This document shows positions 30,001-37,552 of a stretch of DNA of 64,000 nucleotides, piece by piece. A program made the position numbers and the translations under genes. Each line of letters starts with the position of its first letter. The first letter of the stretch is position 1. Under the pieces are notes generated by a model. That model was not told the DNA's origin. It saw nothing but the letters and a program-made list of their open reading frames with translations, and did no database searches. This DNA comes from Protonemura montana (lineage: Eukaryota; Arthropoda; Insecta; Plecoptera; Nemouridae), in assembly GCA_947568835.1 (NCBI GenBank), contig OX387604.1, forward strand, positions 27,080,851 through 27,144,850. The letters run 5' to 3'.

Positions 30001-33000
30001 TTAAAATGACCGTTATGATGGCGAGTACTTGGTGGTCATTAGCTAGTAGTTAGATGATGTACCAAACTCCGAGAGCGAGAGTTCCATTGCGTAATCTTCA
30101 CCTCAAACTCTACGCACGACTCTACGCACTAATACACGCACGACTACACGCATTATCGCAAGCTTTTTAATAACTCAATACAAATAATAACGATTCTTTC
30201 GATCAGCAAAACATATTTTAGGACAAAAAACCCTTCCTTCAAATTCGGTGTTTTGAAAATGTTGACGCTGCAACATTGAATTCATTATAGAATTTCTTTT
30301 AGGATGGCATTGAACAGCTACAATAGGAAATATACTTCCTCATTTTTAGGATGTTTATTTCTTGTTATTTTGTTTCAGCTAAGAAATGTTTAGCAAGTGA
30401 AATCTCTTCTGCAATCTCATGTCTTATTACGTGAGTGAATCAGACTGAAGCTTTGATTGAAGTTTTACACACAAATTACTTACGTAGCGTTGAACTAATT
30501 ATTATTATGTCATGTGATCGCCAGATTTTAATTACAAAATACAGTTTTATAAAAGTGAACAGTAAACTGGTCAATTTTAGCAATATTCACGATATTTATC
30601 AAATTGTCCATCACGTTTATATAATATTTCAAGCTTAATTTATTAATACTTTTAACAAATCGATGAAATTTGACAATAAAATTGAAGGGTGAAGATTTCA
30701 AGAAGTTTTACAAGTAATAAAGAGTCACATTGTGTCAATGTGCATCTTCGATGAAATATCATTGTGACTTACAACCTTGGAATTCATGTTTCTTTATTTG
30801 CAATTCAATGAACATTAGCAAGTGCAAGGATGATTTTTATTGAAAGGATTTCTGTGCTGACGAACGCAATGTTTTTCGTCACAGCGTAGTTTAATTAACT
30901 CTGTGAATAATATGTCGGTGATTTGGTCATGAACCTTGCTGAGCCAAGAAGGGAGATGGGGGAAATCCGGTGCTGATTGTCGCTAAACTCTTAACATTGA
31001 GAACCTACGGGATTGACAAAACTGGTCACCCATCCAATATCCTGACCCAGTGTAATGATGCTTAACTTTAAGAGACTGGCTTTTTTAATAATCTGAGTTA
31101 TCTTGAAATTCTTGTAAACTTTATCAGTGGATTTATTCAATTGCAGGAAGGAATGTCACGACGTAATCCTCAGACTTCACGGAAAACAAGAAACAGATCG
31201 AGTTTTAAACACGAATTAATTTCTTCTTTGCGAACTGAAATTCTTTTCAGTTCGCTTTAAATTAACGGCCTTGAACACAATTTTGGCAAAAATTATTTCC
31301 TCTAGAAATGAATAATTAACTCATCAATCTTCTGAGCAAATCACATTTCTCAACATTAACTCATTAATTCAAAATTACGCGGTTACACTTTTAGATGAAA
31401 AGGTTAAACGTGTAATCGATAATTTGTGAGTCGCGGGGTAAAGTGCGGTAAAGTGCAGTAAAGTGCGGTAAAGTGCAGTAAAGTGCGGTAAAGTGCGGTA
31501 AAGTGTGGTAAAGTGCGGTAAAGTGCAGTAAAGTGCAGTAAAGTGCAGTAAAGTGCGGTAAAGTGCAGTAAAGTGCAGTAAAGTGCGGTAAAGTGCAGTA
31601 AAGTGCAGTAAAGTGCAGTAAAGTGCGGTAAAGTGCGGTAAAGTGCAGTAAAGTGCAGTAAAGTGCAGTAAAGTGCGGTAAAGTGCGGTAAAGTGTGGTA
31701 AAGTGCGGTAAAGTGCAGTAAAGTGCGGTAAAGTGCAGTAAAGTGTGGTAAAGTGCAGTAAAGTGCGGTAAAGTGCGGTAAAGTGCAGTAAAGTGCAGTA
31801 AAGTGCAGTAAAGTGCAGTAAAGTGCGGTAAAGTGCAGTAAAGTGTGGTAAAGTGCAGTAAAGTGTGGTAAAGTGCAGTAAAGTGCAGTAAAGTGCAGTA
31901 AAGTGCAGTAAAGTGCAGTAAAGTGCAGTAAAGTGTGGTAAAGTGCAGTAAAGTGCGGTAAAGTGCGGTAAAGTGCAGTAAAGTGCAGTAAAGTGCAGTA
32001 AAGTGCAGTAAAGTGCAGTAAAGTGTGGTAAAGTCACGTATCATTGCAGTGAAATGCAACTGCATTCCATAACACGAGCGGTCATTCACTTTGTCTCGTT
32101 ACACAAATAATAAAATAAACAAATAAACACAACCTTGGCTTGACTTCGAACAAAAGCAAAGTGAATGCACTTCCGGTGTCATCAGCGTATGCAACTTGTT
32201 ATCAAACTTCACATGCTCTTGACCGAATTTAAAGTTCATTACATTTCAATTTGTGCGGTTAATTGAGCTGGTGTTAAATTATCTAAACTTTGTCGAGTCA
32301 TGAAGAAGATAAGCTGTCCTCTGTATCTTTTCTTTTATTTTATCCATTTTTAATCAATTTTTGTTGTATTTTATTGAATTAATTCTAACAAAAATCACCC
32401 AAGCAATGGCCGAGATTACCTGAGTATTCTAAGCCCTTTGTATTGTCGGGTTTAGTTCCAATAGTTTCAATAGTTCTAATAGTTCCAATAGTTCCAATAG
32501 TTCCAATAGTTCTAATAGTTCCAATAGTTCCAATAGTCCCAATAGTTCTAATAGTTTCAATAGTTTCAATAGTTCCAATAGTTCCAATAGTTCCAATAGT
32601 TCTAATAGTTCCAATAGTCCCAATAGTTCCAATAGTTTCAATAGTTTCAATAGTTTCAATAGTTCCAATAGTTCTAATAGTTCCAATAGTTCCAATAGTT
32701 CTAATAGTTCCAATAGTTCTAATAGTTCTAATAGTTCTAATAGTTCTAATAGTTCCAATAGTTCGAATAGTTATAATAGTTCCAAGAGTTCCAATAGTTC
32801 TAATAGTTCTATTATTTCTAATAGTTCCAATAGTTCTAATAGTTCCAATAGTTCCAATAGTTCCAATAGTTCTAATAGTTCCAATAGTTCGAATAGTTAT
32901 AATAGTTCCAAGAGTTCCAATGGTTCTAATAGTTCTAATAGTTCCAATAGTTCCAATAGTTCTAATAGTTCCAATAGTTCGAATAGTTATAATAGTTCCA

Positions 33001-35139
33001 AGAGTTCCAATAGTTCTAATAGTTCTAATAGTTCTAATAGTTCCAATAGTTCCAATAGTTCTAATAGTTCTAATATTTCCAATAGTTCCAATAGTTCTAA
33101 TAGTTCTAATAGTTCTAATAGTTCCAATAGTTCCAATAGTTATAATAGTTACAATAGTTCCAATAGTTCTAATAGTTCCAATAGTTCCAATAGTTCTAAT
33201 AGATCTAATAGTTCCAATAGTTCTAATAGTTCCAATAGTTCCAATAGTTCTAATAGTTCCAATAGTTCCAATAGTTCTAATAGTTCTAATAGTTCCAATA
33301 GGCCGAGTGGCTGGGTCTTAATGTAATTTTCCACCTTAACTTCCGAAATTCCCGCCACTGCCACTTTTAGCGCCACTTTCGACGCCCATTTCCGCCTTAT
33401 GTAACCAAGAGCTCACCAAGGCTTAAGCGAATAATTTTTTTTGAATTGAAACGAAAATAATCACATGGCAACAATAAAATATTTGGGAAAAGTTTCTAGA
33501 AATAGATTTCTTAACGGTCGATTTCACTAATTACAGAGTTACCATGACGCATTTTTTCTTCCAATAAGAGAGCTTATATTGATAAAGAGAGAGAAGAGAA
33601 GAGAAAAAATTCTAGTATTGAATAACTGACCGTTATTGGTTGCAATGGAGTTTTTTTTTAAGGAAGTGAAACGTCTTCTGTGGGTCCATTTCCTAGACGC
33701 ATTTTTTCACCATCGCCTCTCATTGCACGTGTGTTTACCAAGTTTAACAATAATTAAACAAATCATCATATAATATTGGGATGTGTTTTTATTAAGTAGG
33801 TCAGTAATTGGTAAGAAATCGGTAAATATGTCAGTTTGCTTGTTATTGTTATTTCATTGATAAGTATGGTTATGTGATCGCGTTATCAGCTGTTGATTCA
33901 ATTATTCATGTGGCATTACTGAATTAGACAGCAACAAGAAATGCTTGCAAATTGGCGCTCGTATTTGATTCCGTTACAGATCTTAGAGATGTAACTCTAA
34001 CTTGTTGATCTGAATCTTCTAGCTTTGATAAAATTTAGCAAAATAAATCTCATCAATTCTGTTCTGCTTTTCTTGCGGACACCGCATTTCTCGGAATGAA
34101 ACTTTTCCCTAAATATGTCTTAAATGTGGAGGTCATAATATCTTGATAATATCATGATATTATCATGATATTATCATGATATTATCATGGTAATGTAGTG
34201 GTAATGTAGTGAAGTTCACACGTAACATGTGACAATCTCAAGACACGTGCAAGATGAAGAATCACACGAAATGTGACATGACAGAATAAACGGCCTTCAA
34301 GAAATGTTCACAAATGTCAACATTTGGAACCGTGGTAAGAAATGGAGCAATTAAAGTTCTGAGAGAGCTACACTTGGAGGTTTTATCAACTTGTATAAAC
34401 TCCTTGATAATCTTAGAGAATAAAACACAATCAATTCCTTGCTGAGCAATCCACGTGCTCAGCAAGAAATATCAAGAAATATTAGCTGGATGTGTTACTT
34501 GTTCAAGCGCTAGATCAGCTGTTCAGGCATTTCTTGGAATGACATCCAGGATAGCAAATATCTTGTGTTTTTGTGTATTTGTGTAAAATCGTTGTGTGCA
34601 GGTTATAGTTAGAGAAACAACGTCAATGTTACAGTCTCTGCGTGAAAGATGGCCGCCAAATGATTACCTTACCGACAAAAATGCAGAGTACCGGACAATC
34701 ACGTTAAGTGGAGCCACTGTCGTATGAAATTTAATTTCGATATTTCTCGTAGGTTAACTCGCTTTTTAATATCGTTACATGTTTATCAATCGTTGAGGTA
34801 AACATTGATGGAGATTTTTTGAGCGTGAAAAGTCACAAAAGCGAGTTAACCTACGAGAAATTCCATCTACGAAGATTTTTTTCACGTGAAATTTGATGTT
34901 TATACGTGAAAAATTGCCCCGAACAGACGGAGACCGCTCTTACATCAAACACTTCTCAATCTTTCTTACGTGAGATAACATTTTCAATTTGAGAACGCTT
35001 TGTGTTGATTGAGAAGATTTTGTTGATTGGTGTAAATGATAATAATAATAGAGATGGTAGATCTTGTTGTAAAAATATGTGTTTAAGATTAAAGAATAAA
35101 CTTACCATGGCCGATCTTCCCTGGAGTGGAGATCAACAT
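72..35139 (-). CDS. CD36/SCARB-family scavenger receptor (debris-buster-like), 5' part; 3' end off the window
   Basis: The exons, in transcript order, are 35139-35106 (proposed), 4928-4837, 3306-3146, 1276-1138 and 275-72, all with GT/AG borders and matching phases (1, 0, 2, 0, 0). Together they give about 210 N-terminal residues of a family usually near 500. The 4837-4928 exon encodes the N-terminal membrane helix ([16 protein letters not shown]) followed by the [10 protein letters not shown] turn. The next exon has [20 protein letters not shown] and ends VGPYVYR. The third has [18 protein letters not shown] and ends PNIPLL. The fourth begins [19 protein letters not shown] and includes [12 protein letters not shown] and [15 protein letters not shown]. 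These are hallmark CD36-family blocks, with N-glycosylation sequons NGS, NVT and NGT on the lumenal side. Members bind lipids, lipoproteins or apoptotic material at plasma or endosomal membranes. The first exon ([11 protein letters not shown] plus one base) gives the short cytoplasmic tail typical of the family. It is inferred only from phase, a strong donor (CATG|GTAAGTTT) and position; an in-frame ATG at 35283 could lengthen it. Family identity is near certain; substrate is unknown. Confidence 0.93.
382..1128. repeat. 12-bp minisatellite (TATAATAGTGCA)n, about 62 copies
   Basis: The array fills most of the intron after CD36 exon 3. The units are nearly identical, with TGTAAT and TATAAA variants, and a TGTATA/TGCCTA mix at the left end. 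On the gene strand its first unit begins 8 bases inside the donor GTAAGTAG. It is stop-free in several frames, which creates spurious long ORFs. Confidence 0.97.
1277..2562. repeat. 35-bp minisatellite carrying the CD36 exon 3 acceptor, about 36 copies
   Basis: The unit begins CTGAAAACATTAACATGTAA and ends TTGAACTCCCC. Read on the gene (minus) strand each unit ends TTAATGTTTTCAG followed by GG, the same as the true acceptor of exon 3 at 1277/1276. The exon border is therefore the last unit of the array. A block of variant units around 1811-2095 recurs around 2189-2480, a higher-order repeat of about 378 bp. Confidence 0.95.
2568..2648. repeat. 9-bp array (ATATCTCCA)n
   Basis: About nine units directly follow the 35-bp array, separated only by an ACCTCC junction. 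It lies in the CD36 intron between exons 2 and 3. Confidence 0.95.
2872..2952. repeat. 9-bp array (GTACATTGC)n
   Basis: About nine units with one GTGC and one CTTAC variant, in the same CD36 intron. Confidence 0.95.
3353..4330. repeat. 114-bp tandem repeat, about 8.6 copies
   Basis: Each unit starts GATAGCAGAATTGAGAAGCT and includes CCATGGCTAC and CTCCTATGCTAGG. Copies begin at 3353, 3467, 3581, 3695 and onward every 114 bp and differ by a few substitutions. It lies in the CD36 intron between the helix exon and exon 2. No stable reading frame is conserved across the units. Confidence 0.95.
4331..6370. other. Mostly unique AT-rich intron sequence
   Basis: Apart from the helix exon at 4837-4928, I see no gene here. 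Small items are a GTGAAATAYGC triplet near 5010-5045 and a TTATTATA run near 5958-5994. The short ORFs on both strands resemble nothing I know. Confidence 0.6.
6371..7634 (+). mobile_element. 5S-rRNA-derived SINE, copy B, with 11 head units
   Basis: Eleven 91-bp units (starts near 6383, 6474, 6565 and so on to 7293) carry a 5S-like core: AAGTTAAGCAACACTGCGCT, GGTATTGGATGGGTGACC. They are followed by a body from about 7384 (CAGCAACTTCACTCGCC, CCGTCCTTCGGAAGGGACGT) and a tail GTGCGTCGTTAAACACCACA. In animal 5S genes this core holds the internal Pol III promoter (box A, intermediate element, box C). The body lacks about 45 bp near its 3' end compared with copy G. It lies in the proposed CD36 intron 1, on the opposite strand to the gene. 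Confidence 0.85.
7635..7939. other. Unique AT-rich stretch
   Basis: I see no gene or RNA. It contains TAACCTGAAATT at 7653-7664, the inverse of AATTTCAGGTTA at 6363-6374 on the other side of SINE copy B. Confidence 0.5.
7940..10455. repeat. 44/38-bp minisatellite, about 58 copies
   Basis: The unit is GAATTACTAGCATGAGAATA followed by ACGAGTAACCCAGACCCAGC and TGAT. A 38-bp form lacks one ACCCAG. ACTAGC/ACTTGC and ATGAGA/ATAAGA variants are spread in recurring runs, indicating local block duplication. It spans about 2.5 kb of the proposed CD36 intron 1. Confidence 0.97.
10456..12050. other. Unique AT-rich intron sequence with a short 10-bp array
   Basis: About 1.6 kb of AT-rich DNA with no convincing exon. 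A (GTAGCATAAT)n run of about six units sits at 11842-11910. Short ORFs here overlap that run or are featureless. Confidence 0.6.
12052..12622. repeat. 34-bp minisatellite, about 17 near-identical copies
   Basis: The unit is TTGCAACTCAAGTTGTCTGC followed by AATCTCTACTTTAG. I see no substitutions between units over 560 bp, so the array is recent or homogenised. Confidence 0.97.
12653..13278 (-). mobile_element. 5S-rRNA-derived SINE, copy C, with 3 head units
   Basis: Minus-strand copy. The tail (TTATTTGTTGTGTTTAACTA) is at the left, then the body with the ACCGTCCTTCGGAAGG region, then three 91-bp heads with TTAACTT at about 13038, 13130 and 13221. The right end keeps the most complete 5S 5' part: read on the minus strand, CGAACGGTTTGGCATG leads into AACACAGGTTCTCGTTAGATC. 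Confidence 0.85.
13280..14053. other. Unique stretch with a small 11-bp array
   Basis: No gene seen. About four units of TTCATTACAGC lie at 13850-13893. The rest is unremarkable AT-rich DNA. Confidence 0.55.
14054..14740. repeat. 9-bp array (ATGTCATGG)n, split by a SINE
   Basis: About 21 units at 14054-14244 resume at 14684-14740 on the far side of a SINE. Unit variants are GAATGTCAT and TTAATGTCA. The open frames on both strands (DIHDIH, MTFMTF) are repeat artefacts. Confidence 0.9.
14245..14683 (-). mobile_element. 5S-rRNA-derived SINE, copy D, with one head unit
   Basis: The minimal form: an (ATT)n tail at the left, the standard body, a single 5S-like head (TTAACTTCGGTGATATTATG) and the 5S 5' part ending CCGGTGTTTCCAACACG. 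It is inserted in the 9-bp array, so the flanking duplication cannot be told from array sequence. Confidence 0.85.
14741..15585. other. Unique stretch, no gene recognised
   Basis: The ORF at 15311-15580 (plus) reaches into a CCCCTCC run at 15517-15543 and has no resemblance I know. Nothing else is supported. Confidence 0.5.
15586..16527 (-). mobile_element. 5S-rRNA-derived SINE, copy E, with 7 head units
   Basis: A tail at the left (TTATTTATTTGTGGTGTTTA), body, then seven 91-bp heads with TTAACTT near 15957, 16048, 16139, 16230, 16321, 16412 and 16503. A short AAACTTA occurs just outside both ends (AAAACTTATT and GAAACTTAAC), consistent with a target duplication. Confidence 0.85.
16549..16612. 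repeat. 10-bp array (ATGGTATTAC)n
   Basis: About six units beside SINE copy E. Confidence 0.95.
16613..17207. other. Unique AT-rich stretch
   Basis: Nothing recognisable as a gene, RNA or element. Confidence 0.5.
17208..17406. repeat. Interstitial telomere-like tract (CCTAA)n / (TTAGG)n
   Basis: About 200 bp of AACCT units, with AACCA, AGCC and AATCT variants. TTAGG is the usual arthropod telomere repeat. The degeneracy and internal position mark it as an interstitial tract and not a chromosome end. Confidence 0.85.
17428..17690. repeat. GC-rich 12-bp array (CGGCCCGCACAA)n
   Basis: About 22 units with CCACGG, GGACCG and CCAGCA variants. It follows the telomere-like tract directly and is far richer in GC than anything else in this half of the window. 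It is stop-free on the minus strand, giving Cys/Gly-rich false ORFs. Confidence 0.95.
17691..18087. other. Unique stretch
   Basis: No gene seen. The ORF starting at 17968 is non-repetitive for about 40 residues and then runs into an array; I do not regard it as coding. Confidence 0.5.
18088..18590. repeat. 9-bp array (GTGATCCGT)n, about 55 copies
   Basis: Units alternate between ATCCGT and ATTCGT, with a few CACGT/CATGT variants that recur in similar order, for example around 18403 and 18530. It is open in both strands (RVI and DHT repeats). Confidence 0.97.
18736..18795. repeat. 8-bp array (TCTCAGTA)n
   Basis: About seven units, followed by a two-copy ACCTATCCACTTAGTG motif before the next array. 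Confidence 0.9.
18868..20202. repeat. 11-bp minisatellite (TTGAGCTGTAG)n, about 121 copies
   Basis: Units differ at two bases (TGT, TTC or TTT before AG). The variants come in repeating strings, so blocks of units have been copied. Total length is about 1.3 kb. Confidence 0.97.
20203..20625. other. Unique AT-rich stretch
   Basis: No gene or element recognised. Confidence 0.5.
20626..21662. repeat. Mixed 10/14-bp array (AAAACCCATC / AAACATAACCCATC)
   Basis: Two interleaved unit lengths differing by an ATAA insertion alternate in runs over about 1 kb. TCATAACCC and TGGAACCC variants recur. Confidence 0.97.
21838..21925. repeat. 12-bp array (AGATGCGTAGAA)n
   Basis: About seven units with TGGGA and TGGAA variants, within an otherwise unique region. 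Confidence 0.95.
21926..23457. other. Unique stretch, no gene recognised
   Basis: About 1.5 kb. The only internal repeat is a two-copy ATATTCAAAAATAACCGTCA at about 22576 and 22616. No exon is supported. Confidence 0.5.
23458..24205. repeat. 51-bp minisatellite, about 14.6 copies
   Basis: The unit begins GTGCTTGTTTCAAGTGCTAC and continues ATGAATAGGGTTGTAATATT. Because 51 is divisible by three, the plus strand stays open for 151 codons with a Cys-rich 17-residue period. Single-base unit losses after 23890 break the frame, so I do not consider it coding. Confidence 0.95.
24206..24470. other. Unique stretch between arrays
   Basis: No feature seen. Confidence 0.5.
24471..25232. repeat. 9-bp array (GCTGCACAA)n, about 71 copies, with 40-bp end repeats
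   Basis: The core at 24562-25203 is nearly perfect, with a few GTTGCACAA units. Copies of a junction segment (TTGATTTCATTACTGAATGA, then TAAATGCAAGCTGCACAAG) bracket it, two at the left and one at the right. The 9-bp unit has no stop in any of the six frames, which explains the cluster of 200-260 aa ORFs. Confidence 0.97.
25274..25416. repeat. 12-bp array (CTTAGAGCTAAA)n, left arm
   Basis: About 12 units. It is the exact inverse of the array at 27472-27712. Confidence 0.95.
25427..25548. repeat. 14-bp array (CATCTTATTGTAGT)n, left arm
   Basis: About eight units ending at the palindrome centre. It is the inverse of the array that follows. Confidence 0.95.
25551..27468. repeat. 14-bp array (ACTACAATAAGATG)n, about 137 copies, right arm
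   Basis: Nearly uniform, with scattered GGCTAC, ATATG and ACATGG variants. Confidence 0.97.
27472..27712. repeat. 12-bp array (TTTAGCTCTAAG)n, right arm
   Basis: About 20 units with CTCAG and CTAAA variants. It is open on both strands (ALSLALS and LRAKLRA), which is an artefact. Confidence 0.95.
27896..28318. repeat. 7-bp array (ACCCATT)n, about 60 copies
   Basis: Mostly perfect, with ACCCGTT, ACCCATA and short-unit variants. Confidence 0.97.
28319..29354. other. Unique stretch with a short 16-bp array
   Basis: A degenerate repeat of GTTAGTTAACAAGAC / CGTAGTTAACAGAC occupies 28558-28712, about ten units. No exon is recognised in the rest. Confidence 0.6.
29355..29640. repeat. 12-bp array (CACAGGCAGATT)n, about 24 copies
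   Basis: CACAGG, TACAGG and CACAGT units alternate. The minus strand is open (NLPVNLPV) because the unit is stop-free. Confidence 0.97.
29641..31437. other. Unique stretch, no gene recognised
   Basis: About 1.8 kb of AT-rich DNA containing only a decayed SINE copy (separate entry). The ORF at 30435-30638 has no features I can name. Confidence 0.5.
30930..31075 (-). mobile_element. Old, short 5S-SINE copy F
   Basis: It contains GGTCACCCATCCAATATCCT and TGATGCTTAACTTTAAGAG, matching the minus-strand 5S head. A much shortened body (AGAAGGGAGATGGGGGAAAT) lies before it. Divergence and deletion make it the oldest copy here. Confidence 0.65.
31438..32033. repeat. 10-bp array (GTAAAGTGCA/G)n, about 60 copies
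   Basis: Units differ mainly at one position (AGTAAAG, GGTAAAG) or as TGGTAAAG, in recurring strings. It is open on the minus strand. Confidence 0.97.
32034..32451. other. Unique AT-rich stretch
   Basis: No gene seen. Confidence 0.5.
32452..33300. repeat. 9-bp array (AATAGTTCC)n, about 94 copies
   Basis: TTCT, TTTC, TCCC, TTCG and TTAT variants. A distinctive variant string (TCGAATAGTTATAATAGTTC, then CAAGAGTT) occurs three times around 32762, 32888 and 32975, so block duplications of roughly 90-125 bp are visible. Confidence 0.97.
33301..35105. other. Unique stretch, 5' part of the proposed CD36 intron 1
   Basis: It contains a short ATATTATCATG array at 34146-34192 and a perfect 25-bp inverted repeat at 34742-34861. 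The minus ORF at 34262-34465 looks less repetitive than most but matches nothing I know. No exon is supported. Confidence 0.5.
34742..34861. repeat. Perfect 25-bp inverted repeat with 70-bp loop
   Basis: The arms 34742-34766 and 34837-34861 are exact reverse complements (left arm begins ATTTCTCGTAGGTTAACTCG). Pairing stops at once outside and inside the arms. Confidence 0.9.
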
Positions 35140-35283
35140 TTGAATAGCAGCTCCCTGACGCCCTCGCCCGCTCTCACGCCCACACGCACCCTCGCCCTTG
35201 TTACGCCCGTTGAAAGGATTTACACCAAACAACCGATTCTTTGCAGAAGTTCCAACTTTTAAATATTGTTTGTGAAGCACCAT
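35106..35283 (-). other. Proposed first exon of the CD36-family gene
   Basis: On the minus strand an open stretch from ATG 35283 (in-frame second ATG at 35139) ends at a strong donor after base 35106. It ends in phase 1, which is what the membrane-helix exon at 4928 needs: the join makes an Ala codon and reads [13 protein letters not shown]. The 35139 start gives an 11-residue tail before the helix, the usual CD36 layout. The 35283 start gives a 59-residue tail rich in Gly and Arg. The exon is GC-rich compared with its surroundings. A one-in-three phase match is weak evidence by itself. Confidence 0.5.
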
Positions 35284-36205
35284 ATTATCGGAGGCATTTA
35301 TCTGCCCGGAAACAAGTTAAAGAATCCCAAACAAGCGACGTAATGTTCCCGGCGGAAGCTCAACAAGTTTAGCACAAATCAACTTTAATTACCTGCCGTT
35401 ATTGTGATTTAACAGCAATTAATTTCACTACACACGAGTTCTTAATTAATCCCAGCGATTATCTCGTAGTTTTGCACATTTCCACTAAATTTCTCGAAGA
35501 AACGTAAGTATCTTTGATTTGAGAAGCGTCTGGAGATACGTCTTCAAAGTGTTGAGACTTAACTTACTGGAGCAGCGCTTGCCCACTTCTGCCATCCGTC
35601 TTACAAGATCTTACAAGATCTTACAAGATCTTAAAATATTTTCAATTTCAGATTTCTGCGTTGAAATCTCTCAAATCACATGTAAACTTTACACTTAACT
35701 TCACTCGCTTTATGTCAGCTTCAGTTGGAATTATTCACAAAACATTCGTTGCATTAACAAACATTTCAACTCAATTTCAAATTTCAATTATCATCACTTT
35801 ATCAATTATTTTCAAAAAGTTGATTCGAATCTTCACAAAGAGATGAAGATCATATCGTAATGTTTACACTGAGTAGAATCCTGGACCCAGCTAGACTTGT
35901 CTTCGATCTTATCAGAAGTTGAACTCTTCCATGTCTCAGCTTCGCGGCTTCTCGGCTTCTCAACTTGTCGGCTTCTCAGCGAATCAACCTCAGCGACTCC
36001 TGTCAGCTGCAAAATAAAGCAAGAAAGTGAATACAATATCTTGGCTGTAATGTAGGCCGTTGCATCGCACTTGCTCGGCTCAGTTAAACACTTTCCATCT
36101 CACTTCATTCACTCCACTCACTCCATACAGTTCACCATCTGAGCTCGGCCGGATCCCTACTCTTAGTGCTATAACCATATAACCATATCCCTCCTTTCCC
36201 TTTCG
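35284..36205. other. Possible upstream region of the CD36-family gene
   Basis: Upstream of the proposed first exon on the minus strand. I see no TATA box. Three ATCTTACAAG units lie at 35606-35635. A degenerate AGCTTCTC-type run lies at 35938-35985. A possible acceptor (TTTATTTTGCAG) lies at about 36005, minus strand, and could mark a 5' UTR exon. Confidence 0.35.
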
Positions 36206-36455
36206 CTGTATCAACCATTGAACCTACCATTGAACCATTAGACCTAGCATTAGACCTAGCATTAGACCTAGCATTAGACCTAGCATTAGACCTAGCATTA
36301 GACCTAGCATTAGACCTAGCATTGTATGTACCTAGCATTAGACCTAGCATTAGACCTAGCATTGTATGTACCTAGCATTGTACCTAGCATTGTACCTTGC
36401 ATTGTACATAGCATTGTACCTAGCATTGTACCTAGCATTGTACCTAGCATTGAAC
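36206..36455. repeat. 12-bp array (TAGCATTAGACC)n changing to (TAGCATTGTACC)n
   Basis: About 20 units. The left half has ATTAGACC and the right half ATTGTACC, with an ATTGTATGTACC bridge. Confidence 0.95.
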
Positions 36456-36472
36456 ACCGAACGGTTTGTCGT

Positions 36473-37068
36473 GTTGGAAACACCGGTTCTCGTTAGGTCA
36501 CCGAAGTTAAGCAACACTGCGCTGGGTCAGGTATTGGATGCGTGACCAACATACACATGACCAGTTCTGTTCGGGAGAGAGGTTGGAGGGATGAAAGTTA
36601 AGCAACACTGCGCTGAGTCAGGTATTGGATGGGTGATCATCATACACATGACCAGTTCTGTTTGGGAGAGAGGTTGAAGGGATGAAAGTTAAGCAACACT
36701 GCGCTGAGTCAGGTATTGAATGGGTGACCATCATACACATGACCAGTTCTGTTCGGGAGGGAGGTTGGAGGGATGAAAGTTAGTACAGCAACTTCACTCG
36801 CCTTGCTTATCAACCTCTCGACAGCATGGATTTGTGGAGGAATCCTGTTGTTCACGTTGTACCGTCCTTCGAAAGGGACGTTACGCCGGTGGTCCCCTTA
36901 GTCTTCGACAGGAGTAGGCTACGTGTGACACCGGGTTTCCCCTCCTCCCTTCTAGACTAGGTTAGGTTCATCATCATCCTCATCATCATCCACTAATTCA
37001 CTGACGCTATTAGACCAGTGCCGCATGACCAGATGTCAAAACAGTGCGTCGTTAAACACCACAAATAA
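36473..37068 (+). mobile_element. 5S-rRNA-derived SINE, copy G, with 3 head units: best full-length copy
   Basis: It starts CCGAACGGTTTGTCGTGTTG, then GGAAACACCGGTTCTCGTTA and GTCACCGAAGTTAAGCAACA, close to animal 5S rRNA from about base 15 to base 85. Three heads start near 36504, 36595 and 36686. The body starts with CAGCAACTTCACTCGCC. The tail ends GTCGTTAAACACCACAAATA. CATTGAAC occurs on both sides (just before 36473 and just after 37068), a likely target duplication. Confidence 0.9.
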
Positions 37069-37139
37069 ATATCATTGAACCTGGCAGCTTCAGATTGAAA
37101 TAATTTTATTGAACTTTCCTTTGCTGGCACTCGGTTGCC

Positions 37140-37258
37140 TCTGAGTAACTCTTTGAGTAACTCTTTGAGTAACTCTTTGAGTAACTCTTTGAGTAACTCT
37201 TTGAGTAACTCTTTGAGTAACTCTTTGAGTAACTCTTTGAGTAATTATTTGAGTAATT
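37140..37258. repeat. 12-bp array (GAGTAACTCTTT)n, about 10 copies
   Basis: A near-perfect array just after SINE copy G. The units are partly self-complementary (GAGTAACTC). Confidence 0.95.
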
Positions 37259-37552
37259 GTTTGTTTTATTTCAACGACTGATTTGTTTGCCTGGTTGAGT
37301 CTGTTGTGGTTACAATTATGTTTGGTTACAAAGTTTATACAAATTTACGAGTAAATAAGAAGTAAAATATTGCGCTTTATGCGATCTTAAGTAAAATCTA
37401 CATCAATATCAGATTTTGCGTTCTGTTCGTGCATTTGCTCTTTCAAATCTCTTTTATATCCCTTTGATATTTTGATGAAATCTGATTTAAATTGCAAACG
37501 CTTGCAATGCGCGGGGTATTTTATTATTATCAACACTATAACCGTCTCAAAA
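37259..37552. other. Unique AT-rich stretch
   Basis: No gene seen. Confidence 0.5.

Noticed and set aside
34262-34465. 67-codon minus ORF with protein-like composition
   Set aside because: No splice sites, promoter or recognisable motif; such a length is expected by chance.
35833-36005. Minus-strand exon after TTTATTTTGCAG at 36005
   Set aside because: The acceptor is good, but there is no convincing donor and the peptide derives from a degenerate AGCTTCTC repeat; at most a 5' UTR exon.
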